In this document: positions 62,769-64,000 of the stretch, in pieces
How the letters are laid out: every line of letters begins with the position of its first letter
How positions within the stretch are numbered: the stretch's first letter is position 1
Source of the DNA: QUBU01 sp014337915
GTDB taxonomy: Bacteria; Pseudomonadota; Gammaproteobacteria; Steroidobacterales; GCA-2729495
Length of the DNA: 64,000 bases
Direction of reading: 5' to 3'
Assembly: GCA_030263395.1 (NCBI GenBank)
Contig: SZOW01000004.1
Span: 186,001-250,000, forward strand
The notes under the pieces: generated by a model
Databases searched by the model: none
The model's input: only the letters and a program-made list of their open reading frames with translations
What the model was told of the DNA's origin: nothing
Position numbers and translations under genes: made by a program

Positions 62769-63983
62769 ATGAGCACGGAAACCGGGAAGACGCCAGGCCC
62801 ACTGGCCGGAGTGCGCGTCATTGAAATGGGCACTTTGCTGGCGGGACCATTCTGCGGTCAGTTGCTCGGCGACTTCGGTGCCGAGGTCATCAAGATCGAG
62901 CCGCCAGGCCAGGGCGATCCGATGCGCGACTGGGGCCGCGAAAAATCCCATGGCATGTCGCTGTGGTGGCCGGTAGTCGCACGCAACAAGAAGTCCGTCA
63001 CCCTGAACCTGCGCGAAGCCGAGGGTCAGGCCATTGCCCGCTCCCTCATCGGCAAGGCGGATTTCCTGCTGGAGAATTTCCGGCCCGGCACCATGGAGAA
63101 ATGGGGACTCGGCTACGAGCAGCTGCGCCAGACCCAGCCCGGACTGATCATGGTCAGGGTGTCCGGTTTCGGGCAGACTGGTCCTTATGCCAAGCGCGCT
63201 GGTTTCGGTGCGGTTGGCGAGGCCATGGGAGGGCTGCGCTACGTCTGCGGCGACCCCTCCACGCCACCGAGCCGCATGGGCATCAGCATCGGCGATTCGC
63301 TGGCGGCAACCTTTGCATGCATCGGCGCGCTGGCGGCCCTGCACCACCGCGAGAAGACGGGCCAGGGGCAGGTGGTGGACTCGGCCATCTACGAGGCCGT
63401 GCTCAACATGATGGAATCGCTGGTCACCGAATACGACAAGGCCGGCTACATCCGCGAGCGCACTGGGGCGATCCTGCCGAACGTGGCGCCATCCAACGTC
63501 TATCCCACCAGCGACAGCCAGTTCATCCTCATCGCCGCCAATCAGGACACGGTTTTCAAGCGCCTGGCGGAGGCCATGGGCCGGCCGGAGCTGGCGACCG
63601 ATCCCCGCTACGCCAGCCACTCGTCGCGCGGTGCCAACCAGAAGGAACTCGATGACCTGATCGGTGCCTGGACGCGGACCATCACCGCCGAGCGCCTCGA
63701 GGCGTTGATGGAGGAGTTCGGCATTCCGTCGGGCAAGATCTACCGCACACCCGAAATGCTGGCCGATGCCCACTTCCAGGCGCGCCAGGCGATCATCAGC
63801 GTGGCCCATCCCCGCTTCGGCCAGCTCAAGATGCAGAACGTGGCCCCGAAGCTCAGCGCCACGCCGGGTACCGTGCGCAGCCCGGCCCCGGAACTGGGTG
63901 AGCACAACCGCGAGGTGTATGGCGGGCTCCTCGGTTATTCCGACGCGCGCATGGCTGATCTCCATAGCGCCGGAATCATCTGA
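62769..63983 (+). CDS. CaiB/BaiF-family CoA transferase
   Basis: Class III CoA transferase, 404 residues, that moves CoA between carboxylic acids. GTLLAGPFCGQLLGDFGAEVIKIE opens the fold in the family manner; ENFRPG, FGQTGPYAKRAGF and the catalytic Asp176 in ISIGDSLAAT are present, then GQGQVVDSAIYEAVL. ATG 62769 follows GGATTGGAA. It is divergent from the HMG-CoA-lyase-like gene, and a further start codon (63984 or 63988) begins just after its stop. Confidence 0.9.
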   Translation: MSTETGKTPGPLAGVRVIEMGTLLAGPFCGQLLGDFGAEVIKIEPPGQGDPMRDWGREKSHGMSLWWPVVARNKKSVTLNLREAEGQAIARSLIGKADFLLENFRPGTMEKWGLGYEQLRQTQPGLIMVRVSGFGQTGPYAKRAGFGAVGEAMGGLRYVCGDPSTPPSRMGISIGDSLAATFACIGALAALHHREKTGQGQVVDSAIYEAVLNMMESLVTEYDKAGYIRERTGAILPNVAPSNVYPTSDSQFILIAANQDTVFKRLAEAMGRPELATDPRYASHSSRGANQKELDDLIGAWTRTITAERLEALMEEFGIPSGKIYRTPEMLADAHFQARQAIISVAHPRFGQLKMQNVAPKLSATPGTVRSPAPELGEHNREVYGGLLGYSDARMADLHSAGII

Positions 63984-64000
63984 GTGAATGAGCAGGCGGC

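Noticed and set aside
62562..63965. 467-codon minus-strand frame opposite the CaiB-family gene
   Set aside because: Shadow of a well-supported CoA transferase.
1..64000. CRISPR array, insertion sequence, prophage or attachment site
   Set aside because: I saw no regularly spaced repeats, transposase, integrase or phage structural genes; the tRNA genes show no repeated 3' ends.

Overview
The window reads as a chromosome segment of a GC-rich gammaproteobacterium. The evidence is the pgsA / tRNA-Gly / tRNA-Cys / tRNA-Leu block (the gene neighbourhood of E. coli pgsA), a System I ccmABCDEFGHI cytochrome c maturation operon, a type II secretion pseudopilin operon, pilZ-holB-tmk-mltG-pabC-fabF-acpP-fabG synteny, and an AddAB-like helicase-nuclease pair. 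The genus cannot be read from the sequence; an environmental Nevskiales, Steroidobacterales or Chromatiales-type lineage is only an inference. Coding density is very high, no gene-free stretch exceeds about 300 bases, and I see no insertion sequences, prophage or CRISPR.

Layout. 1-900: end of pgsA and three tRNA genes. 0.9-6.7 kb (minus): a large exported protein with six tandem cadherin-like repeats and a GlyGly-CTERM-like tail, a two-domain phosphotransferase/P-loop kinase, and an ExeA-like protein with a degenerate ATPase site fused to an FHA domain. 6.9-13.6 kb (plus): complete ccmABCDEFGHI. 13.6-16.8 kb: malic enzyme and an NhaD-type antiporter. 16.8-19.4 kb (minus): glycerophosphodiesterase, type-2 ferredoxin/flavodoxin-NADP reductase and an orphan ThsB/MTH538-type TIR-like protein. 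19.5-23.4 kb (plus): EEP-family hydrolase, fused beta-oxidation enzyme and a double cNMP-binding/rhodanese protein. 23.5-31.9 kb (minus): pilZ, holB, tmk, mltG, pabC, pabB, fabF, acpP, fabG and a rhombosortase. 32.0-37.8 kb (plus): gspGHIJKLMN. 37.8-47.3 kb (minus): AddA/AddB-like pair, AlaA-type aminotransferase, an unrecognised protein, a lipoprotein and a sulfurtransferase. 47.5-50.4 kb (plus): etfBA and a Bcr/CflA-type transporter. 50.4-53.7 kb (minus): membrane protein, peroxiredoxin, MFS transporter and SDR. 53.8-64.0 kb: catabolic genes, namely aldehyde dehydrogenase, aldo/keto reductase, IclR regulator, HyuA/HyuB hydantoinase/oxoprolinase-type pair, HMG-CoA-lyase-like enzyme and CaiB/BaiF CoA transferase.

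How the parts may work together. The rhombosortase is divergent from the type II secretion pseudopilin operon, and a candidate substrate with a GlyGly-CTERM-like C-terminus lies in the same window, so a sort-and-secrete pathway is the most coherent multi-gene story here. The right end looks like a module that activates an organic acid with CoA (CaiB), cleaves it (HMG-CoA-lyase-like) and involves an ATP-dependent HyuAB carboxylase/hydrolase; its substrate is not readable from sequence. The best candidates for something undescribed are the orphan TIR-like gene with a large inverted repeat in its divergent promoter region, the FHA fusion with a dead-looking ATPase site, and the HyuAB/HMGL/CaiB module.
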